This document shows, piece after piece, positions 26,440 through 34,988 of a stretch of 64,000 nucleotides of DNA. The translations under genes and the position numbers were made by a program. Under the pieces are notes generated by a model. That model did no database searches. It was not told where the DNA came from and saw nothing but the letters and a program-made list of their open reading frames with translations. This DNA is from Bradyrhizobium sp. AZCC 1721 (GTDB taxonomy: Bacteria > Pseudomonadota > Alphaproteobacteria > Rhizobiales > Xanthobacteraceae): contig NZ_JAZHSB010000001.1 in NCBI RefSeq assembly GCF_036924715.1, positions 5,199,001-5,263,000 of the forward strand. The letters run 5' to 3'. Position 1 is the first letter of the stretch. Each line of letters begins with the position of its first letter.

Positions 26440-27308
26440 AGCGCGCCCTGCCGTGGATCGGTAAGCGCACGCAGCGCGTCGCCGATGAGATTGAATGACA
26501 ATACGGTCAGGAACATCGCAATCGCCGGAAAGAAGGCGAGCCGTGGCGCGACTTCGAGGCTCTCGCGCCCCTCCCCGATCATACTGCCCCAGCTCGAGAT
26601 CGGCGGTGGCACGCCCAGCCCGAGGAAAGACAAGGCGCCTTCGACCACGATGAGGACTGCAACGCCGAGCAGGAAGAAAGCCAACAGCGGCAACATGACA
26701 TTGGGCAAGAGTTCGCGCAGCAGGATGCGCGCATGTGTTGCCCCCAACGCCTGGGCCGCGATCACGAATTCGCGCCGCGCCAGCGTGAGAGTCGCCGCCC
26801 GCGCCACGCGCATAAAGGCGGGAACGCTGAGCACACCGAGAATGCAGGTCAGATAGAAGATCGATTGCCCGAGAAAGGCGGTCACGGCCAGCGCCAGGAT
26901 CAAAGGCGGAAACGCCAGCAGCACATCCATGCTGCCGACCACCATCGTTTCGAACCGTCCACGGAAGTAGCCTGCGAGCATGCCCAGTGCGCCGCCGATG
27001 ATGAGCCCAATCACCGACGCGCATATCCCGACCACCAGCGAAATCCGCGCCCCGTAAATCAATCTTGATAGCTCGTCGCGGCCAAGGCCGTCGGTCCCCA
27101 ACCAATGCTCAGCAGAGATTGGCGCACGCCGCTCCAGCATGTCCATGTCGGTTGGGCTCGGCAGCGGCAGCACGGGCGCAAGGATCGCGACCGCGAACAT
27201 AAAGACCACCCAGCCGATTGCGATCCAGAACAGCGCTCCCAGCCGGCGTCCCCGCTTTGCCGGTTGCGCAGCCGCGCCTTCGTCGATCGTGAGTTCAAGC
27301 GTGGCCAT
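26436..27308 (-). CDS. dppC: peptide/solute ABC transporter permease (DppC type)
   Basis: The 290-residue permease has the OppC N-terminal membrane helix (LFWIAIGWVVFMFAVAILAPVLP), the periplasmic LGTDGLGRDELSRLIYGARISL segment that marks DppC/OppC, and the coupling loop REFVIAAQALGATHARILLRELLPNV. AGGA lies before the ATG. It overlaps dppB by 14 bases and dppD by 4. Confidence 0.93.
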   Translation of the reverse strand: MATLELTIDEGAAAQPAKRGRRLGALFWIAIGWVVFMFAVAILAPVLPLPSPTDMDMLERRAPISAEHWLGTDGLGRDELSRLIYGARISLVVGICASVIGLIIGGALGMLAGYFRGRFETMVVGSMDVLLAFPPLILALAVTAFLGQSIFYLTCILGVLSVPAFMRVARAATLTLARREFVIAAQALGATHARILLRELLPNVMLPLLAFFLLGVAVLIVVEGALSFLGLGVPPPISSWGSMIGEGRESLEVAPRLAFFPAIAMFLTVLSFNLIGDALRALTDPRQGAL

Positions 27309-28245
27309 GGCGAATCCTGGGATCGAGAACGGCGTAGAGCAGATCGACGATGAAGTTCACGATGACGAAGCCGGCAGCGACCATCAGCACCACGCCCTGC
27401 AGGATGATGAGGTCGCGGGTATAGATGGCGCCGACCAGCAGCCGGCCAATTCCCGGAAGCGCGAAGATCGTCTCGACGATGACGGCGCCGCCGATCAGCC
27501 GCCCGATATTGATGCCGGTGATCGTAACCAGCGTAAGCGACGAAGGTTTCAACGCATGCACAAACAGGATGCGCGAGGCCTTCAAGCCCTTGGCCTTCGC
27601 CAGCGCGATATAGTCTTCCTGCAGGGTTGCGATCATGTCGGACCGCAGCACGCGCATGATGCCGGGCCATTCGGCGAGCGCCAGCGTCAGCGCGGGCAGC
27701 ACCATGAAGCGTAGGTTTGCGGCCGGGTCTTCGGCAAACGGCACGTAGCCCGTCGCAGGCAGCCAACGCAGCTCCACCGCAAACAGATAGATCAGCAGGA
27801 TCGCGGAGAGGAAAGCCGGCACCGAAAGCATGGCAAAGGCGCTGCCGGTCATGAAGCGGTCGAACGCGCTGCCGCTGCGGGCGGCGCACACGATCGCCAG
27901 GGGAACGCCGATGACGAGGCCCATGATCTCGGCCAGGATCATCAGTTCGAGCGACACAGGCAATCGTTCGGCGACGGCCTGCAACACGGTTTGCCCGGTG
28001 CGGAACGACCGCCCGAAATCGCCCTGCAGGATGTTACCGAGCCAGCCGAAGTAACGTATCCAGATCGGCTGATCGAGTCCCATGTCCTTGCGAAGCGCCG
28101 CAACATTCTCCGGCGTCGCCTGATCGCCGAGGATCGTATAGGCGAGATCCCCCGGCAGCAACGAGGCAATCAAGAACGTCAACAGCGATACAGCGATCAG
28201 GACCGGTATTAGGTACAGAAGCCTGCGCGCCACAAAGAGCAGCAT
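27295..28245 (-). CDS. dppB: peptide/solute ABC transporter permease (DppB type)
   Basis: The 316-residue permease has the classic DppB opening MLLFVARRLLYLIPVLIAVS, the periplasmic domain GDLAYTILGDQATPENVAALRKDMGLDQP, and the cytoplasmic coupling loop EDYIALAKAKGLKASRILFVHALKPSS. It lies seven bases after dppA and pairs with DppC in the membrane. Confidence 0.93.
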   Translation of the reverse strand: MLLFVARRLLYLIPVLIAVSLLTFLIASLLPGDLAYTILGDQATPENVAALRKDMGLDQPIWIRYFGWLGNILQGDFGRSFRTGQTVLQAVAERLPVSLELMILAEIMGLVIGVPLAIVCAARSGSAFDRFMTGSAFAMLSVPAFLSAILLIYLFAVELRWLPATGYVPFAEDPAANLRFMVLPALTLALAEWPGIMRVLRSDMIATLQEDYIALAKAKGLKASRILFVHALKPSSLTLVTITGINIGRLIGGAVIVETIFALPGIGRLLVGAIYTRDLIILQGVVLMVAAGFVIVNFIVDLLYAVLDPRIRHGHA

Positions 28246-28252
28246 GGAAAGA

Positions 28253-29794
28253 TTATTCCAGCCAGGTGTTAGATACGTCGATCACTCCGCTGTACATTTT
28301 TGGCAAGCCCTTAAGCTTGGCGCTCGACAGCGCGTAATAGGTGTTCTGGAAGGTCCAGAACCAGATCGCTTCTTTGTTGATGATACGGCTGATAGCGCAA
28401 TAGTCCTCGATGCGCTTGTTCGTATCGGCCGTGGTGCGTGCGCGCTCGAGCAGTTTGTCGAGTTCTGGATTCGAATAGTTGGCAAGCGCAACCGGGCTGC
28501 CGGTGCGGAAATTGGCATACATCTGGATGTCAGGATCGGCGAGATCGATGATTCGCCAAGGAGTCAGTTGAAACTGGCGCATGAACGCACGCGGCGGGAT
28601 GGTGGCCTGATCGACCTGTTCTATCTCCATGTTCGCGCCAGCCCGCTTCCAGAACTGTTGCAACACCTGGCCAACGGTTCGCCCCCGTGGCGTCGCCGTA
28701 ACGAGCATCTTGAAATCGACGGGCTTGCCATACTCCTTGATCAGCGCCTTGGCCTTCTCAAGGTCTTCGGGAAGTGCACCATCCTCTTTGCATTTCACCC
28801 AGGAGCCGTCGCCGTAGGGGTTGCTGGCAGGTTTTGCGAGGCCATTGGTGATCGCCTGCGACATCTTCTTGCGGTCGAGTGCCATCACCAGCGCCTGGCG
28901 CACGCGCACGTCGTCGAACGGTGCGACCTTGGTGTTGAAGGCGTAGACCTGCGCGCCGGAGCCGACATAGGTGTGCACGGTAAGCTTCGGATCCTTCTGC
29001 GCCTTCATGATGTTGTCGGCATCGTATTCGTCGTCCCAGATGATATCAGCTTCGCCGGATTGCAGGCTGGCAAAGCGTGACTGCGCGTCCGGCAGCGGCT
29101 TGAGGACGATGCGGTCGAGATAGGGGCGGCCCTTGTTCCAGTAGTCCGGATTTTTCTCAAGCACCATGCGGTCGCCCGCGCTCCATGACTTCAGGATATA
29201 AGGACCGGTGCCGACGGGATTGCGGTTGTAGTCATCGCCCTTGGTCTTCCACGCGGTTGGCGATTGCACCGAATTGTTGACGCTGGCAAAGCTCACAAGT
29301 GCCGGCATGTTCACCTGTGGGTCGTTCAGATTATAGACCAGCGTCAGCTCATCGGGCGCCTGCACGTTGTTGACGTAGGCGATGTAAAAGGCACAGCGGC
29401 ACTTGTTGGCAGGGTCTTTCTGCCGATCGAAATTTTCCTTAACCGCTTGGGCGTTGAAGGGTGTGCCGTCGTGGAATTTAACGCCAGGTCGCAGCTTGAA
29501 GGTCCAGGTCTTGAAGTCCTCGGAAGGAGTCCAGGACAGCGCGAGTTTCGGTTGCACAGCGCCCTTATCGTCCAGAGTCGTTAGCGTGTCGAAAATCGCC
29601 GCTGCTGCAGCTCCGGCCGAGGTATCGAATACGCCGACTTTCAGGGGATCGAAACCGGGGATATCAAGCTCGAGGCCGAAGGTAATGCTTCCGCCCTTTT
29701 TCTGCGCGCTGGCAGGCATTGCTGACAACGCCACAGCAAATCCCGCCACAAGAAATATTCGCGCGAGCGCGCTCGAACGGATCGCCGCTTTCAT
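28253..29794 (-). CDS. dppA: peptide/solute ABC transporter substrate-binding protein (SBP_bac_5)
   Basis: The 513-residue exported protein has a signal (residues 1-30, ending MPASAQ) and the SBP family 5 body: FELRPGVKFHDGTPFNAQAV appears here as FKLRPGVKFHDGTPFNAQ, followed by PVGTGPYILKSWSAGDRMVL and VRQALVMALDRKKMSQAI. The ligand could be a peptide, a nickel chelate or an opine-like compound; the sequence does not decide. GGAGGGA lies nine bases before the ATG. It opens the dppABCDF operon. Confidence 0.92.
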   Translation of the reverse strand: MKAAIRSSALARIFLVAGFAVALSAMPASAQKKGGSITFGLELDIPGFDPLKVGVFDTSAGAAAAAIFDTLTTLDDKGAVQPKLALSWTPSEDFKTWTFKLRPGVKFHDGTPFNAQAVKENFDRQKDPANKCRCAFYIAYVNNVQAPDELTLVYNLNDPQVNMPALVSFASVNNSVQSPTAWKTKGDDYNRNPVGTGPYILKSWSAGDRMVLEKNPDYWNKGRPYLDRIVLKPLPDAQSRFASLQSGEADIIWDDEYDADNIMKAQKDPKLTVHTYVGSGAQVYAFNTKVAPFDDVRVRQALVMALDRKKMSQAITNGLAKPASNPYGDGSWVKCKEDGALPEDLEKAKALIKEYGKPVDFKMLVTATPRGRTVGQVLQQFWKRAGANMEIEQVDQATIPPRAFMRQFQLTPWRIIDLADPDIQMYANFRTGSPVALANYSNPELDKLLERARTTADTNKRIEDYCAISRIINKEAIWFWTFQNTYYALSSAKLKGLPKMYSGVIDVSNTWLE

Positions 29795-29944
29795 GGATGT
29801 TCCCTCCGATATGCCGTTCGTCCGGTATTCCGGATCGTCGATGTCTATCGGAGATTGTCCGGAAACGCCGTCGCGGGCAAGGGCGTTTGCAAGCCGCGGA
29901 TGAAAAGCCGCAGCATCGACACCCTTGCGTCGCGACGCGCGCCG

Positions 29945-31150
29945 TCAGACGTTCGCAGACACCTGCGCCTTTCCGGCGAAGGATGCGATTTCATCCTCCG
30001 ACAGACCGGTCTCTTTCAAGTAGGCACGCGTGTGCTCGCCGAGCGTCGACATGCGCTTCGCCGCCGACACGTTGGCGCCCGACATGCGGAACGGCAGATT
30101 GAGGACCTTGAAGGTGCCGCCACCGTCCTCGACCTCCGCCAACGCACCGCGATGGGAGATCTGCGGATCGCGGAGCGCCTCGGCGACCGTGCGATAGGCC
30201 GACGAAGGCACGCCGTACTCATTGAGCGCAGCAAGGCACTGGTCGGTCGTCACCGTGCGCGACCATGCCTCCACGCCTTCTATCAGGCTCGTCCAGTTTT
30301 CCCGGCGGTCGGAATATTTCGCAAAGCGCGGATCGCTCACCCACTCCGGATGACCGATCACCTGCATCAGGCTCTGGAAGGTTTTCTCGCTAGCGATCGC
30401 CATCATCACATAGCCGTCGGTCGTCTCGATCGGGCCGAACATCGGCCGTTGCGTCGGCTTCACCTCGAATTGCGACCATTGCAGTTCGTTCAACGTCAGG
30501 CTCAGCATGGATTCCAGCATCGAGACGTCGATATGCTGGCCCTGCCCGGTTGCCGTGCGCTGATACAGCGCCGCCGAGACCGCGCCGAATGCGTAGACTC
30601 CGGTGAGCACGTCGGCGTGATAGATGCCGCAATAGTCCGGCCGGCTTCGTCCCGGCTGGTAGGCCAGATGCGCCATCTCATAGCCTGATGCCGCGTGAAT
30701 CACCGGCGCATAGGCCGGCAGCTCCGCCGACGGCCCGGTCTGGCCGTATCCGGAGATCGAGCAATAGACCAGTTTCGGGTTGAGGCCGTGCAGCGAGGCA
30801 TAATCGAGCTTCAATCGCCGCATCACGCCGGGGCGAAAATTCTCCACCAGCACGTCAGCGGTCGCGACCAATCGGCGAACGGCCTCGACGCCCCTGGGCG
30901 ATTTCAGATCGAGCACCAGGCTGTTCTTGCCGACGTTGAGCTGACCGAAGGCGGTCGAACAATTATTCCGCACCGGCGGACGAGTCCGCATCGTCTCGCC
31001 ATCCTCGGTTTCAATCTTGATGACCTCGGCGCCCATATCGGCTAGCATGCGCGTGCAGTGAGGCCCGGCAATCGTGGTTGAGAAATCGAGGACGCGCAGG
31101 CCTGCGAAGCTGCCTGTCACATTCCTCTGCTCGTTACCGGCTATCGTCAT
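29945..31150 (-). CDS. class III CoA-transferase (CaiB/BaiF family)
   Basis: This 401-residue enzyme moves CoA between carboxylic acids. It opens with FAGLRVLDFSTTIAGPHCTRMLADMGAEVIKIE, the family hallmark, and carries the catalytic Asp in YHADVLTGVYAFGAVSAAL. The glycine-rich GQGQHIDVSMLESML and PMFGPIETTDGYVMMAI follow. An earlier in-frame start exists at 31180, but ATG 31150 has AAGGAG ten bases upstream. It is 150 bases upstream of dppA on the same strand, so it may share a transcript and use the imported acid. Confidence 0.9.
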   Translation of the reverse strand: MTIAGNEQRNVTGSFAGLRVLDFSTTIAGPHCTRMLADMGAEVIKIETEDGETMRTRPPVRNNCSTAFGQLNVGKNSLVLDLKSPRGVEAVRRLVATADVLVENFRPGVMRRLKLDYASLHGLNPKLVYCSISGYGQTGPSAELPAYAPVIHAASGYEMAHLAYQPGRSRPDYCGIYHADVLTGVYAFGAVSAALYQRTATGQGQHIDVSMLESMLSLTLNELQWSQFEVKPTQRPMFGPIETTDGYVMMAIASEKTFQSLMQVIGHPEWVSDPRFAKYSDRRENWTSLIEGVEAWSRTVTTDQCLAALNEYGVPSSAYRTVAEALRDPQISHRGALAEVEDGGGTFKVLNLPFRMSGANVSAAKRMSTLGEHTRAYLKETGLSEDEIASFAGKAQVSANV

Positions 31151-31241
31151 TCTCGTGTAGCTCCTTGGGCCTAACGGCACTTGTTGTTGGCGCGGCGTGA
31201 CCCTAATGGGCGCCGCCGCGGCAGGAAAGCCTTTCGCATTA

Positions 31242-31267
31242 GGAACCGATAGCTAGGGCCCGGCATT
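31242..31267 (+). promoter_or_regulatory. weak EcfG-type promoter candidate upstream of glgA
   Basis: GGAAC-N17-CATT matches the alphaproteobacterial general stress promoter GGAAC-N16/17-CGTT with one change in the -10 element. It lies about 80 bases upstream of the glgA start. Alone this is weak evidence; it is noted because an exact copy precedes another glycan gene at 49701. Confidence 0.25.
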
Positions 31268-31273
31268 ATCGAC

Positions 31274-31307
31274 AGTAGACTGGACCCTTAGAGTAAACTG
31301 GACCCTT
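31274..31307 (+). repeat. two tandem 16-base repeats with an 18-base period upstream of glgA
   Basis: AGTAGACTGGACCCTT (31274-31289) and AGTAAACTGGACCCTT (31292-31307) differ at one base and are spaced 18 bases apart. They end 43 bases before the TTG start of glgA. They could be paired operator half-sites or a simple duplication. Confidence 0.6.
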
Positions 31308-31349
31308 TCTTGCATTTCCTCTCATCAGAGGCGGGTAGAGGGCATTCCT

Positions 31350-32777
31350 TTGAGAGTCTTATTCATCACTACGGAAATGGATGATTTCGTCAGGGTAGGC
31401 GGGCTTGCCGCCGTGTCCGCCGCCCTGCCCCGGGCGCTTCGCCGACGAAGCGACGTCAGGGTCATGCTGCCCGGTTACCGGGACGTCGTCGAGCAGCTCT
31501 CCCACGTTGATATTGTTGGACAATGTGACGCGCTGGCGGAGATGCCGGCCTGCTCGGTCGGGCGGGCAGCGACCAAGGACGGCCTGCCGGTCTACGTCCT
31601 GCTCTGCCCGCAATTGTATGACCGGCCCGGCAACCCCTACGGCGATGAATCCGGCCGCGACTGGCCCGACAACGACATTCGCTTTGGGCGGTTTGCATCC
31701 GCTGCCGCCGAACTTGCCTTGGGCAAGGTGGACAAGAATTGGGCAGCGGATCTGGTGCACGCCAATGACTGGCAGGCTGCATTGACGCCGGCCTACCTGG
31801 CCTGGAAGGATGCAAAAGTTCCTTCGATCCTGACCATCCACAACCTCGCCTATCAGGGACTGTTTCCAGCGGACTCGCTGCGCCGCATCGGGGCGCCCGA
31901 AAGCTCCTTCCACATCGACGGGCTCGAATTCTACGACCACGTGTCGTTCCTCAAAGGCGGTCTCGTCTATGCCTCGCATCTGACCACCGTCAGCGCGACC
32001 TACGCAAAGGAGATCACGACGCGCGAGCTCGGCTGCGGGCTCGAAGGCCTGCTGAAGCGCCGCTCGGACGCCAACCAACTGACCGGCATCCTGAACGGCA
32101 TCGACGAAAGCTGGGATCCGCGCGCTTGCGCACAATTGGCGCAGACCTTTGGCGCCGGCGATTGGGAGGGCAAGCAGGCCAACGCGAACTATGTCCGCAA
32201 GCAGTTTGGCCTGGCGGTGTCACGCGGGCCGATTTTTGCGCTTGTCGCCCGCCTCGTCCACCAGAAGGGCGTCGACCTCGTATTGTCAGCCGCCGACAAA
32301 ATCATCGATGCCGGCGGCCAGATCGTCGTGACCGGCAGCGGCGAACCCCACATCGAGAAGGCGCTGGTCGAGGCACATCTGCGCCGGCCGGACGCGATCG
32401 GTGTCGTCATCGGCTTCAACGATGGACAGGCGCGGCGGATGTTTGCCGGCAGCGATTTCACGCTGATGCCGTCACGGTTCGAGCCGTGCGGGCTGAGCCA
32501 GATGTATGCGCAGCGGTTCGGATCGCTGCCGATCGGTCATCAGACCGGCGGGCTGGCGGAGACCATCAAGGACGGCGAAACCGGATTCCTGTTTGCGAAG
32601 CCGTCGCCGGAGTCGTTTCTCGGCGGCGTGCGGCGGGCGTTCGAAGCCTTCCGCGCCAAGGACCGGCTCGACACGATGCGACGCAACGCAATGGCACGAT
32701 CGTTTAGCTGGGACCTTTCGGCCGCCTGCTACAACGCGCTCTACCACAAGACGGTCGCGCCTTCGATCGCCGCGTAA
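31350..32777 (+). CDS. glgA: glycogen synthase (ADP-glucose type)
   Basis: This is a 475-residue GT5 glucosyltransferase that extends alpha-1,4-glucan from ADP-glucose. Seen are the N-terminal MRVLFITTEMDDFVRVGGL, HANDWQAALTPAYLAWK, LTIHNLAYQG, NGIDESWDP, and the C-terminal ADP-binding SRFEPCGLSQMYAQRFGSLPIGHQTGGLAETI. In the KxGGL motif that binds ADP-glucose, the usual Lys15 is Arg. The start is TTG at 31350 with AGAGGG ten bases upstream. Its stop is six bases from the convergent patatin gene. The other glg genes are elsewhere, although a debranching enzyme lies at 45468. Confidence 0.93.
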   Translation: MRVLFITTEMDDFVRVGGLAAVSAALPRALRRRSDVRVMLPGYRDVVEQLSHVDIVGQCDALAEMPACSVGRAATKDGLPVYVLLCPQLYDRPGNPYGDESGRDWPDNDIRFGRFASAAAELALGKVDKNWAADLVHANDWQAALTPAYLAWKDAKVPSILTIHNLAYQGLFPADSLRRIGAPESSFHIDGLEFYDHVSFLKGGLVYASHLTTVSATYAKEITTRELGCGLEGLLKRRSDANQLTGILNGIDESWDPRACAQLAQTFGAGDWEGKQANANYVRKQFGLAVSRGPIFALVARLVHQKGVDLVLSAADKIIDAGGQIVVTGSGEPHIEKALVEAHLRRPDAIGVVIGFNDGQARRMFAGSDFTLMPSRFEPCGLSQMYAQRFGSLPIGHQTGGLAETIKDGETGFLFAKPSPESFLGGVRRAFEAFRAKDRLDTMRRNAMARSFSWDLSAACYNALYHKTVAPSIAA

Positions 32778-32783
32778 CTCGAT

Positions 32784-33947
32784 CTACTCCGCCGCTTCCG
32801 GCATCGCCTCCGTCTGCTCATGGAGGATGACGCCGGATAGCGGATCGAACTCGCCGAGCCAGGGCTGCTTCTCGAGCACCGCTTTGGTATGGCGGTAACC
32901 GGCGTCCCAGCGCTGCATGATGCCGGATGGGCTGAAATCGATGTCCTTGGTGTGGTCCTCCCGGCTGAGCTGCGGAGCGAGCAGCCGCACCACATGCATC
33001 CGGGTCGGGCAGCCATAGCCCGCGAGTTCCCTCACCGCCTCGCTGTTGCGCTCGGCCTCAGGCAGGCGCGCGGCGAGCTGGTTGATGACGTGGCGCAGGC
33101 GATGCGCCTGCTGCTGGCGGGCGATGTGGCTGGCGATCCGGCTTGAATACTGCACGTCCTTGTGCCGGTTCAGCACCTCCGCCATCGTGGTCGGCTCGGC
33201 GCCGGACGGATTCCAAAGATGCACGGCGAAGATCAGCGAATTCTTGCGCGGATTATCGTCGAAGACAGCCTCCGTCGGCGTATTCGATAAGATGCCACCA
33301 TCCCAGTAAAGCTCGCCGTCGATGCGGATCGCCGGGAATGCCGGCGGCAGCGCGCCCGACGCCATGATGTGCCTGATGCCAAGCTCGCAGTCCCGGCTGT
33401 CGAAATAGCGCATCTGGCTGGTGCGGACATGGGCGGCGCCGACCGTCAGGCGTGGCGAGCATTGATTGACCAGCTTGAAATCGACCAGGTCGCTCAAGGT
33501 TCGCTCCAGCGGCGCGGTCGAGTAGTAGCCGGCATTGTCGGCGCCGAGCGGATAGGAATCGCCGGCATGGGCCAACGGGTTTGGCCGAAAGAAGCCGGGA
33601 ATGCCGTTGGTCACGGTCGACCAGTAGGAGAGCTTTTCGTTGAAACCTGGAAAGATGTCGCGAAAGGTCCAGACCGGACTCTGTTCCATCTTCTTCCAGA
33701 ACTCGCGAAGGCGCGACAATCGGTTCTGCGGCGCGTTGCCGGCGATCAGGCCGGCATTGATCGCGCCGATTGAGGTGCCGATGATCCAGTCCGGTTCGAT
33801 TCCGGCCTCATGCAGCGCTTGATAGACGCCGGCCTGATAAGAGCCAAGTGCGCCGCCGCCCTGCAGCACCAGGACGATCTGACCCGACTCGGACCTGGCC
33901 AGCGATCGCAAGTTCGGCGAAGAACCGAAATCCTGAACGTCCTTCAT
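32784..33947 (-). CDS. patatin-like phospholipase family protein
   Basis: The 387-residue predicted serine lipid hydrolase has the oxyanion stretch VLQGGGALGSYQAGVYQAL, the nucleophile elbow GTSIG and the catalytic Asp in YWDGGILSNTP, so the Ser-Asp dyad is intact. The C-terminal 150 residues (RIASHIARQQQAHRLRHVIN ... DIDFSPSGIMQRWDAG) match the extension common in rhizobial patatins next to hydroxybutyrate dehydrogenase. ATG 33947 has GGGAG upstream; the longer frame is not used. The neighbour hbdH on the same strand, 28 bases upstream, suggests a role in storage polyester or lipid turnover. Confidence 0.9.
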   Translation of the reverse strand: MKDVQDFGSSPNLRSLARSESGQIVLVLQGGGALGSYQAGVYQALHEAGIEPDWIIGTSIGAINAGLIAGNAPQNRLSRLREFWKKMEQSPVWTFRDIFPGFNEKLSYWSTVTNGIPGFFRPNPLAHAGDSYPLGADNAGYYSTAPLERTLSDLVDFKLVNQCSPRLTVGAAHVRTSQMRYFDSRDCELGIRHIMASGALPPAFPAIRIDGELYWDGGILSNTPTEAVFDDNPRKNSLIFAVHLWNPSGAEPTTMAEVLNRHKDVQYSSRIASHIARQQQAHRLRHVINQLAARLPEAERNSEAVRELAGYGCPTRMHVVRLLAPQLSREDHTKDIDFSPSGIMQRWDAGYRHTKAVLEKQPWLGEFDPLSGVILHEQTEAMPEAAE

Positions 33948-33975
33948 GTCACGCTCCCTCGGATTGTTTGTCGCG

Positions 33976-34800
33976 CTAGTGCGCGGTCCAGCCGCCGTCG
34001 ACCGGCAGCGCGATGCCGGTGATCGACGCCGCCGCGTCGCTGGCAAGAAACACCGTCAGCGCGCCGAGCTCTTCGACAGTGGCAAAACGCTTGTTCGGTT
34101 GCTGCGCCAGCAACACGTCGTGGATGACCTGCTCGCGGGAAATACCGTGCGCCCTGGCCTGGCCGTCGATCTGCGCCTCGACCAGCGGCGTGTAGACGTA
34201 ACCCGGGCAGATCGCGTTGCAGGTGATGCCCTCTTCCGCGGTCTCCAGCGCCGCCACCTTGGTCAGGCCGACGATGCCGTGCTTGGCGGCAACATAGGCC
34301 GCCTTGAAAGGCGAAGCGACCAGGCCGTGCGCCGAGGCGATGTTGATGATGCGGCCGAACCTGTTCTGGCGCATCGCGGGCAATGCGAGCCGCATGGTGT
34401 GAAATGCCGATGACAGATTGATAGACAGGATCGCATCCCACTTCTCAACCGGAAACTGATCGAGCGGCGCGACGTGTTGAATGCCGGCATTGTTGACCAG
34501 AATATCGAGCCGGCCGTGACTGGCGATCGTGCCCGCGATCATCTCGGCGATTGCTTCCCGGCTCGTCATATCGGCCGCGGAATAGCTGACTTCGACGCCG
34601 AAATCAGCGGTAAGCTGATCGCGGGTCTTGGCAATCTCAGCCGCGGGGCCGAAACCGTTCAGCACCACGGCCGAGCCGGCTTCCGCCAACGCCCGGGCGA
34701 TCCCGAGCCCGATACCGCTGGTCGAGCCCGTGACCAGCGAGACCTTGCCTGTCAGTGACCGCAAGGCCGAAGCACCCTGTGTCTTGAGCTGAATATTCAT
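33976..34800 (-). CDS. bdhA: 3-hydroxybutyrate dehydrogenase (SDR family)
   Basis: This 274-residue NAD-dependent short-chain dehydrogenase interconverts 3-hydroxybutyrate and acetoacetate in polyhydroxybutyrate turnover. Seen are the cofactor loop VTGSTSGIGLGIAR, NNAGIQHVAPL, catalytic Ser in NIASAHGLVAS with YVAAKHG (Tyr and Lys of Y-x-x-x-K), and the bdhA-typical ITCNAICPGYVYTPLVEAQI and C-terminal PVDGGWTAH. ATG 34800 with AAGGG upstream was preferred to the start nine codons earlier. It is divergent from the LysR gene and probably cotranscribed with the patatin gene. Confidence 0.92.
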   Translation of the reverse strand: MNIQLKTQGASALRSLTGKVSLVTGSTSGIGLGIARALAEAGSAVVLNGFGPAAEIAKTRDQLTADFGVEVSYSAADMTSREAIAEMIAGTIASHGRLDILVNNAGIQHVAPLDQFPVEKWDAILSINLSSAFHTMRLALPAMRQNRFGRIINIASAHGLVASPFKAAYVAAKHGIVGLTKVAALETAEEGITCNAICPGYVYTPLVEAQIDGQARAHGISREQVIHDVLLAQQPNKRFATVEELGALTVFLASDAAASITGIALPVDGGWTAH

Positions 34801-34903
34801 GGGCCGCCCTTTCGTGTGGCTGGTCAACGTCGTAACGAAACCATTTCCGCCGCAGTCTGCACGCTTGGCACGGCTTCAAGGAAATGCCCTTTGGCTTCCA
34901 AAA

Positions 34904-34922
34904 CCATACGCCCGCGCTATGG
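34904..34922. promoter_or_regulatory. candidate LysR-type operator between hbdH and lysR
   Basis: CCATA-N9-TATGG is a perfect 5-bp-armed inverted repeat that contains the T-N11-A spacing typical of LysR-type recognition sites. It lies 66 bases upstream of the LysR start and about 100 upstream of the hydroxybutyrate dehydrogenase start, as expected for autoregulation and control of the divergent gene. Confidence 0.45.
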
Positions 34923-34988
34923 CGGTTTGGGTAGTCATCGGGGGGCGCCATCGGGTAGCTTTCCTGCACGACAGACCGAGGCACGATC

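Noticed and set aside
34866..34880. TGGCACG upstream of the LysR gene as sigma-54 -24 element
   Set aside because: No TTGC at the correct spacing (it reads CAAGG), so the -12 element is missing.
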